A stretch of 64,000 nucleotides of DNA from Desmodus rotundus (GCF_022682495.2 NC_071398.1:16064934-16128933), one strand, 5' to 3'. Positions 1 to 11,684 are shown, counted from the first letter of the stretch. The notes: generated by a model not told the origin, from the letters alone. Numbers and translations: made by a program.

Positions 1-39
1 TCAAGGGAATCTATGCCACTGATGTATATGTGTTGTATT

Positions 40-460
40 GTAGAAAAAGTATTGGCTTGAAGCCAAACAGACCTAGCGTTGTGCATGATGTCAGGAAAAT
101 AACTTACACTCCTTAAGCCTCAGTTTCTTTTTCAGTCAACTGATGGTGAAGGTTACATAAAATACTTTCTTTAAATAGATGTTTATTTATTTTTAGAGAG
201 AGAAGCAGGGAGGGAGAAGAGAGGGAGAGAAGCGTAGATGTGTGAGAGGAACGTAGATCAACTGCCTCTCACATGTCCCCAACCCGGGACCTGGCCCACA
301 GCCCAGGTATGTGCCCAGACTCCAGGAATCGGGAATCGAACCAGTGACCTTTCAGTGTGTGGGACAATGTCCAAGCCACTGAGCTACACCAGTCAGGGCA
401 AAAATAGTTTTTATAATGTACCAATCACATAATAGGCATTCAGAAAATGCTGCTCTCCCT
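40..460 (+). mobile_element. MIR SINE, split by a Ves
   Basis: Old MIR pattern: CTTAAGCCTCAGTTTCTTTT on the left, and CACATAATAGGCATTCAGAA on the right of the Ves at 178-400. Diverged. Confidence 0.6.
178..400 (-). mobile_element. Ves SINE (inside a MIR)
   Basis: Antisense Ves: tail-side TTTATTTATTTTTAGAGAGAG, then CACATGTCCCCAACCCGGGA, GAATCGAACCAGTGACC and tRNA-like head CAAGCCACTGAGCTACACC..CAGGGC at the right end. It interrupts MIR-like sequence on both sides. Confidence 0.9.
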
Positions 461-2009
461 TCGCTTCTACACTTCATACCTGGATGCAAAATTGTTTCAG
501 GATCTCATTCTGCCTGTCTGGAGAAACTGGTGCCAGCTGGTTTAGGAGCAGATCGATGAAGCCACACAAACAGATAGGGTCCTGATTCATCGCCCTCATG
601 TACACCCAGTGTTTAGGTCAGGTGTTCCTATACTGGCCGCTCTTACCTGACTATCTATAGTGTTCAGTCTCATCTTTTTGTTCCCAGCTTTTCTGTGATC
701 CCTTACCAGCATATCAAATTTAACCACGATGTGGCCAAACGTCTTTGCAGTCATTTATTATTTGATTAGGGGGGTACAGCCTCTGGCCCTGTCTCCTCTG
801 TTCTTTGGCGTTCTCATTGATTTTCAGGAGTAACTCCCCACACCTCCTCAGTTAGTAGGCATTATTTTGAACAAACACGAATTCTTACCTCTAAAAAGCT
901 TATAATGGACGGCAATATGATGATTACTATTCATACTAAATGTAGCTCATGAATTTTATGCACTATTGATATATTTTTTCATTTTTTAAAGATCTAATTA
1001 GCTTTATTCAACAATTCATGAATCGGACAGCATCCTATGTAGTAAATATAAAGGTGCTCCTGCATTATTAACTCTAACAGTAAGGTTAATTTTTGGATTT
1101 TTGCCTTTTCTGTAATCTGTGTTTTCTTAAACCCTTTCTTTCCCCTTTTTATTGCAATACAAATCTGGTGTTTACTGAGAGCCTCCCTCTTAACATTGTC
1201 TCATAAGCTAGAGATGAGTGAGGACTCTCCTTCTTTGCTCCGAGTATGAGGAAGCAGAAATGGGTAGATAGCATTGTGACTCAGCCGCATTTGCTTCGAC
1301 AGGGTCACTAGGGTCACCAGAAATGTCCCACCAGGCACCAGATTCACTGTGTTGTATGCCATCAGGTCTCATTCCATATATGGAATTCCACTGCTCCTGA
1401 GAAGAAAAACATGTTGAGACAGTAGTTTCTAAGAAGTCAGACTTTGCCACAATTCCTTTTAGCCTTAGTACATCAGGCCTTTCCTAGCAGAGATTTAAAA
1501 TTCTTTCAGAAGCACAAATTCTTCACCGGGACAGATGATTCATTGATTTTGCTCTGTGGAAAGAAAGGATCTCAGGTTACTACATTGCTTACAACCTAAA
1601 TGAACTGCCTGCAGATTTAAGCTCTGAGAAACTTAAAACATATTTAGGAACATTCAGTCTTAAAATGAAGTGCAGTACTTTCAGATGATCTACCAGTGTA
1701 CCGAAGTTTGCGGCATTGGCCCCTTCAGTGAGCCATCTCAGTCGACTAGTCTGTGGTTTGAGCAAGTATTTTCACTCCCCAGTGTACCACATTTTCCTTA
1801 GCATGAAATGACTTTGCGACCTAGTTCAAATCATTAGTTCAGTTACGGAAGTGGAAATGGAAATTATTCAGTGATGTTACTGCTGTGTCAGTCACGTACG
1901 GTCATAATGTTCAATGCTGATGATTGGGGAAGGGCTGTGGGAGTTCTTTTATTGTTTACTTTTCATGTATTTTTTCTTGTTTTGGTTTTGGCTTTTTCTT
2001 TTTTCTATT

Positions 2010-3049
2010 TTTAATGTATTTTTTAATGAAAGTATATCTAACATACAATATTATATTAGTTTCAGGTGTATAACATAGTGATTCGACATTTATATACCTT
2101 ACAGTGTGATCGCCACAAGGAGTCTAGTAACCATCTGTCACAATACAAAGTTGTTATGATATTATTGACCGTCTTCCCTGATGTGCATTGTATCCTGTGA
2201 CTCAGTTATTTTATAACCAGGAGCTTGTACCTCCTATTTCCCTTTACTTCTTTCATTATCCCCCATTCCCCTCCCCTCTGGCAACCATGAGTTTGTTCTC
2301 TGTATCTATGAATCTGCTTCTGTTTTGTTTTGTTTGTTCATTTGTTTTTTTCAGATCCCACATATAAACGAAATCATACAGTATCTATTTTTCTGTGACT
2401 TATTGCACTCAGCATAATGCTGTCTAGGTCCATCCATTTTTGTTGCAAACGGCAAGATTTCATTCTTTTTTATGTCTGAGCAATATTCTATTTATATACA
2501 CACCACATCTGTATCCATTCTTCTGTTGATGGACAGGCACCTACATTGCTTTCATATCTTGGCTATTGTACAACGCTGTAATGAACATAGGGGTGCATGT
2601 ATCTTTTCAAATCAATGTTTTTATTTTCTACAGATAAATATCAGGAGTAGAATTGTTGGGTCACGCGGTAGTTCTAATTTTAGCTTTTTGAGGAACCTCC
2701 GTACTGTTTTCCATAGTAGCTTCACCAATTTACAATCCCACCAACAGTACAGGAAGGTTAACACCTGTTATTTGTTGACTTTTTTGATAGTTGCCATTCT
2801 GACACGTGTGAGATGATATTTAATAGTGGTTTTGATTTCCATTTCCCTGATCATTAGTGATATTGAGCATCTTTTCATGTCTGTTGGCCATCATCTCTAG
2901 GTCTTCTTTGGAGAAATGTCTCTTCAGGTCTTCTGCCTGTTATTGTTGTTGTTGTTTGTTTAATCAGATTGTTTGTGTGTGGTTTTTTTTATGTTAACTT
3001 GCATGAGCTCTTTATATATTTTGTTGTTTTCAAAATATTTTATTTATCA
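2010..3049 (-). mobile_element. LINE-1 3' end, antisense
   Basis: Antisense L1 (L1MA-like) 3' UTR and end of ORF2: CATACAATATTATATTAGTT, CCCTCTGGCAACCATGAG, ATGGACAGGCACCTACATTG, CACGCGGTAGTTCTAATTTT, CAATCCCACCAACAGTAC, TTAGTGATATTGAGCATC in the usual reversed order. Followed by the inverted Ves pair. Open frames here are not meaningful. Confidence 0.85.
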
Positions 3050-3240
3050 CCCTGGCCGGTGTGGCTCAGTGGGTTGAGCGCCGGTCTGCAAACCAAAGGG
3101 TTGCTGGTTCGATTCTCAGTCAGGGCACATGCCTGGGCTGTGGGCCAGGTTGGGCCCCCAGTAGGGGGTGTGCAAGAAGCAACCACACTGATGTTTCTCT
3201 CCCTCTCTTTCTCCTTCCTTTCCAAATAAATAAAAAGAAA
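3050..3240 (+). mobile_element. Ves SINE, left arm of an inverted pair
   Basis: Sense Ves: head CCCTGGCCGGTGTGGCTCAG, box-B-like GGTTCGATTCTCAGTCAGGG, CTCTCCCTCTCTTTCTCC tract and AAATAAATAAAAAG tail. Followed within 10 bp by an antisense copy. Confidence 0.92.
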
Positions 3241-3249
3241 ATATATATT

Positions 3250-3471
3250 TTTTTAATTTTATTTATTTATTTTCAGAGAGAGAGGAAGGAAGGGGAGAAA
3301 GAGAAGGAGAGAAACATTGACCATGCACAAGAGATATGTCAGTTGCCTCTTCCTCTCCCCCTACTGGGAACCTGGCCCACAACCCAGGCATGTGCCCTGA
3401 ATGGGAATTGACGTGGCAAACTTTTGCTTTACAGGACCACCCCCAACCAACTGAACCACACTGGTCAGGAC
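3250..3471 (-). mobile_element. Ves SINE, right arm of an inverted pair
   Basis: Antisense Ves with T-rich tail at left, GGGAACCTGGCCCACAACCC body and GAACCACACTGGTCAGGA head at right. Tail-to-tail with the copy at 3050. Confidence 0.9.
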
Positions 3472-3858
3472 ATTATTCTGTGTACCATCTCTCCTTTCCT
3501 GCTCTATTGGTCCTCGTGGTTTACAAAGGAGGCAGCTAAACATGTGTTCAATACACTGTCTTTGATCAGAAATCTCTAATTTTTAAATTTTGTACTTCAT
3601 AAGGCTAGTAAGCAGAGATCTGTTAGCAACCCTATACTCTTAACTACTATGCTGGTTATGATTAGAATTCATCCCAAATGTGGCTGATTCTGAGATAGCT
3701 ACGTAACTAGGAAAATATGCAACAGAGGGGACAGACACTTTAGCAAGACATAATACACATTGCAAAATTTTAGAGATCCTTGTTCTTGTAATTTCTTCAT
3801 TTTTGGTATTATATTTTCATTTTCATTTTATTATTTAATGTTTAAAAATAACTCTTTG

Positions 3859-4085
3859 GTCCTGACTGGTGTGGATCAGTTGGCTGGGCATAGTCAGTCC
3901 CACAAAGTGAGAGGTTGCCAGTTCGATTCCCGGTTAGGGCACATGCCTGGGTTGCAGGCCCAGTCCCTAATTGGGTTGCCTGCAAGAGGCAACCAATCAA
4001 TGTTTCTCTTACACATTGGTGTCTCTCTCCCTCCTTTTATCCCTTCCTTACCCTCTCCCTAAAAATGAATAAAATAAATAAAAGT
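3859..4085 (+). mobile_element. Ves SINE (cacaaagtg-type subfamily)
   Basis: Sense copy with the CAGTCCCACAAAGTGAGAGG head variant, GTTCGATTCCCGGTTAGGGC and an AAAAATGAATAAAATAAATA tail. Confidence 0.88.
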
Positions 4086-4234
4086 AACTTTTTGTCACAA
4101 AATGATTAAGTACTTTAAAAAATTCAATCAATAGGGAAGTATTTAAAATTAAATAAAGATTTCCCCCTTCCCTAGGATGCTTTTCTGATTATACAATTTC
4201 CTTTGCTTTGGATATTTTATAGGATAAAGGAATA

Positions 4235-4430
4235 CAAGGTCTGTCCAGAAGTAATTCTTCTGCTTGTTGCAGGCCTTCCAGAACGTGGATCACTTTCAAC
4301 AGATTCTCAACCATCTTTGAAGCATTTGTGCCACTTTTATTTGTGCTGCGCTCATTGCATCGTCCCCAAAAAGCTTCTGAATCATCCCAGTAGTTTCTGG
4401 GGAGAAATGTTCAAGCTTAATGCAAAAAAA
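4235..4430 (-). mobile_element. Mariner relic: one TIR plus N-terminal transposase part, antisense
   Basis: The left end CAAGGTCTGTCCAGAA at 4235 matches the terminal repeat of the mariner at 55231, and TA precedes it at 4233-4234. On the minus strand, the sequence from about 4420 down reads KLEHFSPETTGMIQKLFGDD then AMSAAQIKV, a mariner N-terminal domain with the usual FGDDAMS pattern, and then runs straight into the terminal repeat. The catalytic domain is missing. The other end is cut by a Ves SINE starting near 4431, and no second TIR is seen beyond it. Confidence 0.7.
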
Positions 4431-4639
4431 AATATTTTTAAAGATTTTTATTTATTTTAGAGAGGGGAAAGGAGGAAGGAAAGAGAGGAAGAGAAACATC
4501 AATGTGTGGTTGCCTCTCACACACACCCAACAGGGGACCTGGCCTGCAACCCAGGCATGTGCCCTGACTGGGAATCAAACCAGCAACCCTTTGGTTTGCA
4601 GATCGATGCTCAATCCACTGAGCCACATCAGCCAGGGCT
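4431..4639 (-). mobile_element. Ves SINE
   Basis: Antisense copy with AGATTTTTATTTATTTTAGA tail side, CCAACAGGGGACCTGGCC body and GAGCCACATCAGCCAGGGC head. It cuts the mariner relic at 4235. Confidence 0.92.
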
Positions 4640-4730
4640 AAATTCTTCAAACCTTTTGTTTCCTTAAGTACATACCCAATTGTTTGGTGTGTGTGTGTAT
4701 TTATTTTAATATTGTTTAATCAACATTTTG

Positions 4731-4950
4731 ATTTTTTTAAAAGATTTTATTTACTTATTTTTAGAGAAAGGGAAGGGAGGAAAAAGAAGAGGGGGAGAAA
4801 CATTGATGAGAGAGAAACATGATCAGTTGCCTCGCATATGCCTGACCAGGGACTGAACCTACAACCCAGACATGCCCTGATAGAGAACTGAACTGGTGGC
4901 CTTTCACTTTGTGGGAGGACACCCAACCAACTGAGCCACACTGATCAGGC
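4731..4950 (-). mobile_element. Ves SINE (variant subfamily)
   Basis: Antisense copy with TTTTAAAAGATTTTATTTAC tail side, GACCAGGGACTGAACC and CTTTCACTTTGTGGGAGGAC, and head GAGCCACACTGATCAGGC. Confidence 0.88.
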
Positions 4951-6084
4951 AATCCTGATACTATTCATTCTTTAGCTACCCTTCAGTGTAAACTTGAAAT
5001 GTAAAAGAATTGAAAAAAGATTTCCTATATGGCTTTTATTGTCGTTTGTTTGCTTTACTTGTATGTGTAGATTAAGGCTGAGGCCAAATTTGAGATACCT
5101 GTCCATGTGTCTTTGGCATGCGGAGAGATAACCCCTTTACCCGATTATATGTTACTACTGAGGGCAGGAGCCCTGTAATACACATCTTACCTGCGCACAA
5201 CTGTGGTGACGTTTTTGATGCAGGAGTGAGGTTCTTTCTTTACTTAAAAGTTATCTTTTAAAATATATATACATTTATAATCTTATGAAGATTTTGATCT
5301 GTGTTTTCATAGTGATCTCAAGCTCTGCTTTGAGGGAAAAGTCTTTCATGGTTTTTAGCATACTTCTTTCCTTTTGTAGACTTACCTTGGTAGCTCTTTA
5401 AGGAGAAATAATCCATAAAAGTCGATACTATCTTTCCTGGTGTCTGATAACCCTTAACTGAATATCAACCATCTTTCAACAGCAGATTACTGCTTTTCAC
5501 CTTGAACCCTACATTCTAGTCTTTCATAACTGCTTACATTTCTCTGAGTGTTTCATGTTCCTCCTTGCCTCTGTGTTGTAACCCCAGCCAGGCTCATTCA
5601 TTTCCACCTTGACTGCCTGGGGCACTTCTGCTTGTCTTTCAGTGATCAAGGTCTCCTGTGTAAAATCTTGCTTGACTGCCTCCATCCTTCTCCCTTCTAA
5701 GTTGAGCACTTTCTTACAGTACCTTTTTATTTTTGTACTACATTTTTATGTATATTTCTGTAACAGTGCTTAATATACTGGGTTGTAATTATTGGCTCAT
5801 TGGTAAAATACAGTAGTAGTTACATGCTTGGTCTTTCAGTTGGTCTTACATGCTATGAACGGTAGACTGGCAAGTGGCAAGTTTTTGCCTTCTCTGAGAC
5901 CTCAGTTTCCATCTGTTTGCTCAGAGCCCTGTGTGCTTTGATAATACCTTTGGGAGGAGGTCTCAACCACTTTGTACACTAATTCATTTGACAAACACTC
6001 ATTGAGCACGTGCTTTTTGCCATGTACCGTGCTAGTTTCTGAAACTGAAAATGATTAAGTTCTGCATTAGGTAACAATAGTAAT

Positions 6085-6240
6085 ATCTCAAATTTGCTGT
6101 ACAAATTCTTTTCCTAAAATTCTTTTCCTTACTTTAATTTATTTAATCTTCACAATAACCCCCTAAGGATAGGTTTTATGGTTTTACAATATAAAGAAGC
6201 TAAAATCCAAAGAAATGGAATTAAGCCAGTCCGTGGATGT
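6085..6240 (+). mobile_element. MIR SINE, eroded
   Basis: TTATTTAATCTTCACAATAA, CCCCCTAAGGATAGG and later AAGAAGCTAAAATCC follow the MIR core order. Confidence 0.5.
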
Positions 6241-6914
6241 ACATTCTGAAGCAATGGGCACATGGAAGCAGTCTTTTCTAAAAAGTAATAACTTTCTTTG
6301 AAAAAAAGTATTCTTATTTCATGCTTTTTATTAGGTTTTGTCTTGGCTCGGGCTGCCGTTCTTCTTTTCCAAGGGCTGTCTCGCCACACCGTTGCTGCCA
6401 GCCCCCTGGCAGGGGGGAACGGTGGCTGTGACTGGTTAGGCCCCTCTGTGCTTCTGAGGGCTCTGAAAGCATCATCTGCTTTCAGAGTGGGCATACTGGT
6501 CAGTTAAATATTGATCCCTGATATTCTTTAAATGGTTTCGTGTCTGATGTAGAAAAAGTGAATTAGCAAGGACTCTGGCCTGGGTTTTTAAAATACGTTA
6601 ACGGTGAAGTGACGGTAATAAAATGTACCCTGCGAGATCGTTAGCATCCACACTGTGCTCCTTTTTCTTTTTTCTCTCCATTCTTGAAACATGAATTGTA
6701 ATGCCTACTTGCTCTCATTCATGGTGAGATTATCATGTTAATCTTTGATGAGAACTGACTAATTCATTTTCTGGCTACAAAGACCTAGTGAGCAAGTTTG
6801 AGATTGGACTCACTTGTACTGGCTGCCGAGCAACCTATACAAATAATATTCCACGATGTTACGCTAACCAGAACACCAAATTGAAAGTAGAAAATTTATT
6901 CAGGAAAAGATGAC

Positions 6915-7360
6915 ATGGGATTTTAGCCATGACTTTGCCACAGACTGACTCAGACTTAGAAGAAGTTTTCTAATTTCTCTGAGCCTCATTTTTCGTAGGG
7001 TTTCAGTTTAACATTTTAATTTAATTTATTTATTTCTGTAGTTATTTATGTCGTGATTTATTTATTTGTTTATTTAATCCTTACCCGAGGTTATGTTTAT
7101 TGGTTTTAGAAAGAGAGAAAGAGAGAGAATGAGAAAAAGAGAGAAGAGAGAGAGAGAAACATTAATGTGAGGGTGAAGCATTGATTGGTTGCTTTGTGCA
7201 CACGCTCTGGGCAGGGATTGAACCCGCAACCTTTCGGTACGTGGGACGATGCTCCAACCAACAGAGCCACCTGGCCAGGGCTCAGTTTAACATTTAAAAA
7301 AAATGAATGGGTTGGACTGAGTTATCACTAAGGTCTCCTCTAGCTCTAAAATTCTGTACG
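6915..7360 (+). mobile_element. MIR SINE, split by a Ves with TSD
   Basis: TTTCTCTGAGCCTCATTTTT, then, after the Ves, GGGTTGGACTGAGTTATCAC and TAAGGTCTCCTCTAGCTC: the MIR 3' part in order. Confidence 0.72.
7021..7281 (-). mobile_element. Ves SINE (aatccttaccc-type) with 14-bp TSD
   Basis: Antisense copy with AATCCTTACCCGAGGTTATG, GA-rich run, GGGATTGAACCCGCAACC and head GAGCCACCTGGCCAGGGC. Identical 14-bp target duplications TCAGTTTAACATTT flank it at 7003-7016 and 7282-7295. The long AT tail side (7021-7077) is part of the insertion. It sits in a MIR. Confidence 0.92.
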
Positions 7361-7879
7361 TTACCAGTTTTTAGATTACTGTTTGCACATAGGACACTGT
7401 GGATGGGTTTGCATGTGTAGGGGGCAGAACATAATAATACACTTGAAATTAATAGCTATTTTATTAATCTTCTCTAAATATTGTCATTTACTTAGGCTCT
7501 CTTGAGTGTAGCTCTGTAATTCATGTGCACTTGCTACACTGGTGAATCTTTCTCCTTTCCTAGAATAATCTCCCTCCAGGAAAGACAGGAGGATTTAGCA
7601 CGCGTGAAGATAAATATAATCTCAAGATAAGCACTCTTACTGATTATAGGAAGCTACTATTAATACAATTGGCTGTCAGTTTCAAGGACAAACGTTCATA
7701 TATCCAAAGCTGATTTATAATATGACCTTAATATTATTTGACCAGAATATTTGTCATGGAATTTTGGGATTAAATGTAGATACATTTAGAATGACAATAT
7801 TCTTCGTTTTTGTCATTATTCTAACACCTCAGATTTACTCTGGCTTATGAAGAATGAAGTAAAAGTGGGTCGGGGAAGT

Positions 7880-8110
7880 TTGTATTCCTTGACCCAGTAC
7901 AAACTTCCAGTTATAAGATGAATAGTTCTGGGGATCTAATATTTAGCATGGTGATTATAGTTAACAGTACTGCAGAGTATAACTTGAAAGTTGCTAAGAG
8001 AGTAGATCTTAAAAGTTCTCACCACGGACAAAAATTGTAATTTATGAGGTGATATATATGTTAACTAATAACCTTATTGTGGTAATCAATTTTGAATCAT
8101 TTGTATCATT
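7880..8110 (+). mobile_element. LINE-1 3' UTR fragment
   Basis: Sense L1M-type 3' end: ACTTCCAGTTATAAGATGAA, CTGGGGATCTAATATTTAGC, GAGAGTAGATCTTAAAAGTT, CTTATTGTGGTAATCA. The terminal piece is lost. Confidence 0.75.
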
Positions 8111-8237
8111 TCGTAGGATGTTTACCAATTTGAATTTGTGTCTTATTTTATTGAGACTGCAAATATCCCATTATTTAAAGTTTTCACTAATTTTAGCATT
8201 TATCAGTGGGTCTTGCCTACAATTATTACTGTAGTGA

Positions 8238-8432
8238 TCTTTTTTTATTATTAATTTTAGAGAGAGAGGAGGTGGAGAGAGAGAGAGAGAGATACATCGA
8301 TTTGTTGTTCCACTTATTTAGCGTTCACTGGCTGATTCTCGTATTTCTTGTATGTGCCCTGACCAGGGTTTGAGCCCGTCACCTTGGAGTATCAGGACAA
8401 CACTCCAACCAGCTGAGCTACCTGCACAGGGC
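8238..8432 (-). mobile_element. Ves-related SINE (tgttgttccac-type)
   Basis: Antisense copy with ATTTTAGAGAGAGAGGAGG, GATTTGTTGTTCCACTTATT, TGTATGTGCCCTGACCAGG and head CAGCTGAGCTACCTGCACAG. This subfamily lacks the second GGACCTGGCC block. Confidence 0.85.
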
Positions 8433-9444
8433 CGTCTCTTATTCCTCTAACATTTATAAACTGGGGTTCTTCTATAAGAGTTGTCCCTTCTCACTCACTT
8501 ACTTGTTTAATTATTTATTTACAATCTATGAATTTATGGATATTTACTTTGTTTTACAGGTTATAATCCCATACCACTATTATTTATTTTGGTGCTCAGA
8601 TTGTTCCAGGTTTTGTTTTCATCACCTTTTAATTTAAATTAATAAATTATCAGTGAATACAGTTACTTGATATGGGTTGAACAATGTATTTCACAATAGC
8701 TTAACATGCAGAAGTTGATTTCTATGAACTCTGACAATTTTTGTCCAATACTTGTGAACTCCTTAGTCATGTGTTATATAAGAATGAGGAGGGAAAGAAT
8801 ATGAACCCATCTTTGTCTTTTCTCCTCTTCCTGAACCCAGTTAATTCTGCCAGTTTGGTCAGAAAATCCCTAATGACAACAAAAGCTTGGCAGTTACTAA
8901 GAGCAGTTCTTTTGTACAAAAATTGACAGTGTTTAAAGATATGGAAACTGGATGGTGTTCTCATTCCCCAGTGGTGACTCTGTGACGGGGTGTTCAGGAT
9001 GGAGTGCCTGCTGACCCCTGGAACACAGCTATTGTGTTTGGTTAATACTGTGTTTCCGCCTGGAGTTTATCACTTGGGGTGCTGATCCAAAACAAACCAT
9101 CCAGTGTATCCAGCTTGTCCAGGACATACCCACTTAGCAACAAAAATACAACTAAGGATTTCCTTGTGCTCAAACTGCTCGAGTTTGGGGTTTGGGGTTT
9201 GGTTTTCCTTTTTCTAGTGAAACATTACTTTTTAGTTTTTTTTTTCAGTTATTTCATTTACAGCTGTTATATCCAGTTATGTGTAACATTTTATTTATAC
9301 TTCTCTTGCAACATTGATCACATTTTGACTTTTATATTTTCTGCTTTGTGAATTGGTCCTTTTTTTTGCAGGATGCATGTCTTATTTTCCCTTCTTAACT
9401 AAACTTGAGGACAAAGTCCATATATCCATTTTCTTTTCTTTTAA

Positions 9445-9652
9445 TTTATTTAAGATTTTATTTATTTATTTTTAAAGAGGGGAAGGGAGGGAGAAAGAGA
9501 GGGAGATAAACATCAATGTGTGGTTGCCTCTCATGTACCCCCAACTTGGGACCTGGCCCGCCACCCAGGCATGTGCCCTAACTGGGAATTGAACCAGTGA
9601 CCCTGTGGTTAACAGACTGGTGCTCAATCCACTGAGCCACACCAGCCAGGGC
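9445..9652 (-). mobile_element. Ves SINE, first of a tandem pair
   Basis: Antisense canonical copy with TTTAAGATTTTATTTATTTA, CCCCCAACTTGGGACCTGGC and head GAGCCACACCAGCCAGGGC. Confidence 0.92.
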
Positions 9653-9820
9653 CTAATTTTATTTATTTTAGTGAGAGAGAGGATGAGAGAGAGACGATGT
9701 TGTTCCACCTATCCACACACCCATTGGTTGCCTCCTATATGTGCCCTGACTGGGGATCGAACCTGCCACCTTGGCATATCAGGATGATGCACCAGTCAAC
9801 TCAACTACCCAGCCAGGGCT
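9653..9820 (-). mobile_element. Ves-related SINE (tgttgttccac-type), second of a tandem pair
   Basis: Antisense copy starting directly where the previous SINE ends: TAATTTTATTTATTTTAGTG, TGTTGTTCCACCTATCCACA, GACTGGGGATCGAACCTGCC, head CAACTACCCAGCCAGGGC. Confidence 0.87.
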
Positions 9821-11084
9821 GTATGTCAAACATGTTAAATACCCCACACGCTTTGCACACAGGAGAGAGTTCTTTGTTGTTGAAAAGGGGAAATATTATG
9901 ATGTTTGAGAGTAAAAGAAAATAGTTTCCTTTCACTTACATTAGGAATATATTAAAGCCTATACATTGGGTTTGTGAGGCAAGGATTTTCTTTATTTATA
10001 GAAGAATGTTCTAATCCATTAGACTCCACATAATAAGATTAAATTTTTATGTCACTGCAAGAGCAAACTGCTCCTACTTAAGCCATGTGTTTCAGTTGAT
10101 AACCGTTTATTAAGGAGAATTTGTTTTAATGGCAGATTGTTCTGGTAGCATATTTAGCTGAAGAGAACAAAGATGAGACATACAGAATTTATGTGATGAC
10201 CCTCAGGATAGGGCAGAGTGACTGTGTCCCACATACTCAAAAGGCACATAATGGTGTGGAACATGGTTCCTTTATCCAAAATATTTGCAAAAATCCTTAA
10301 GCTAGAGCTATTAACGACATTTTTAAACTGGATTTTATTATCCATGCCACAAATATTTCTTAAGATTTCCCCAGTACAGGGAAATTAAGACTACAAAAAT
10401 TTCTCTGTATTTATGACAGGATTTTTCATAATTCATCCGAAGAATATTTACATTGTATCTTCTGTGTATTGGTGATCCCTGCTGTGCACACTAGCAATGT
10501 ACTGCCTGATTTTGACTAATGTATAAAATTCATTTGTCCTACAACTAAGTGTGCATGTTGTTATGGAGATGTCTTGTGGAATGGGGTACAGCTTGATCTG
10601 AAAGGCTTGAAGCAAGTATAATGTCAAGCCAGAGTCACAGAAAGATTGTGTACGTACTTGAAAAACGCGTGAATTTTACCTCATGAACGTGCAAGAGGAT
10701 GTGTGCGGGCCTTAGGCAGCCCTGCACGCGCTGCAGCAGTTCAGAAAAGTGCCTGAAAGAAAGGAGTGGAAGAGCGTTGGCGGATAAGCACTGTGGAAGT
10801 GCTGTGTTGCAATCATCATCGACATTTATGGTGTCGAGTTTCAGTTCCTTTCATGTACCTTGGTCATGTGGAAAAGATGGGAAAACAGAAATGGTGGCTT
10901 ATGATAAGTGCCATAATAGTGATATGTGCAGTGTTAAAAGAATATAAATAAGGAAAGCTGAGAGCTGTCAAAATTGGTCTTTTTGTAACAGGGAAGACAA
11001 AGAACCTTGCTGTCTTTCTGGAGATATCTTAACTACCATCTCCAGATATTCTTCCATGATGTACGATAACTCCACTCTGCAGGT

Positions 11085-11380
11085 CAGCGGTTTTCCAACT
11101 GGTGCACCTCGGCGGCAGGCGCGCTTGTGCGCTGCGAGAATGTTTAAACGTGCAACCCCTGACTGTGTGTTTAGTCAGGGGCACTCACCTCTTTTCCCTT
11201 AAATTGTCAAATTGAAACATGACAACAGCCAACACAACGATAGCCATCCCATGTGAATGAATCAAAGTTATACCTGTTTTTTATCAGATCAGCAAAAGTA
11301 GAATATATTTTCTGGTGCGCTGCGGAATTTTAGCAGTTAGTTTATGTGTGCCATATGGGGAAAAGGGTTGGAAATCACTG
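11085..11380. mobile_element. 296-bp hAT MITE with 8-bp target duplication
   Basis: Left end CAGCGGTTTTCCAAC; right end read inward CAGTGATTTCCAACC. The 8 bases outside each end are CTGCAGGT (11077-11084) and CTGTAGAT (11381-11388), equal at six positions with two transitions, which fits an aged 8-bp hAT target duplication. The interior is non-coding. It has an internal near-palindrome around CCCCTGACTGTGTGTTTAGTCAGGGG (11156-11181), a stem of about 10 bp. Confidence 0.75.
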
Positions 11381-11684
11381 CTGTAGATCACTTATGTTCG
11401 ATGGTTAATATCGTTCAGGCTCTCTTAAGCAATTTACTTTTATTTTATTAGTTAATCATATTCAGGCCTCTCAGTTACTCATTAAAATTAGTATAGGGTT
11501 AGTATTAAAGTTTTATGGATTAAAGTTAGATTGAAAAGTGAAATTATTTGTCAATATCACAGATTTTATAATTGACAGAAGTGAAATTCAAATCTGACCT
11601 GTTCAGTTTCCAATCTCAGACTGTCTCCTATAATTCCTCCAAAGGATATTGTATTGATTGTACACAGCACACACACACACTAAT

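Noticed and set aside
3050..3130. tRNA-like sequence with A- and B-box motifs at SINE heads (here and at about 30 other places)
   Set aside because: These are the tRNA-derived heads of Ves SINEs. They lack a full cloverleaf with anticodon arm, so they are not tRNA genes.
6298..6507. 69-residue open frame with a hydrophobic start resembling a signal peptide
   Set aside because: It lies in intron sequence, has no family resemblance or conserved pattern, and the frame is short enough to be chance in a GC-richer patch.
10690..10950. GC-richer patch with two overlapping open frames, possibly a small exon
   Set aside because: No canonical splice pair fitting SNTB2 phases and no recognisable protein pattern; the SNTB2 exon set is already complete downstream of exon 1.
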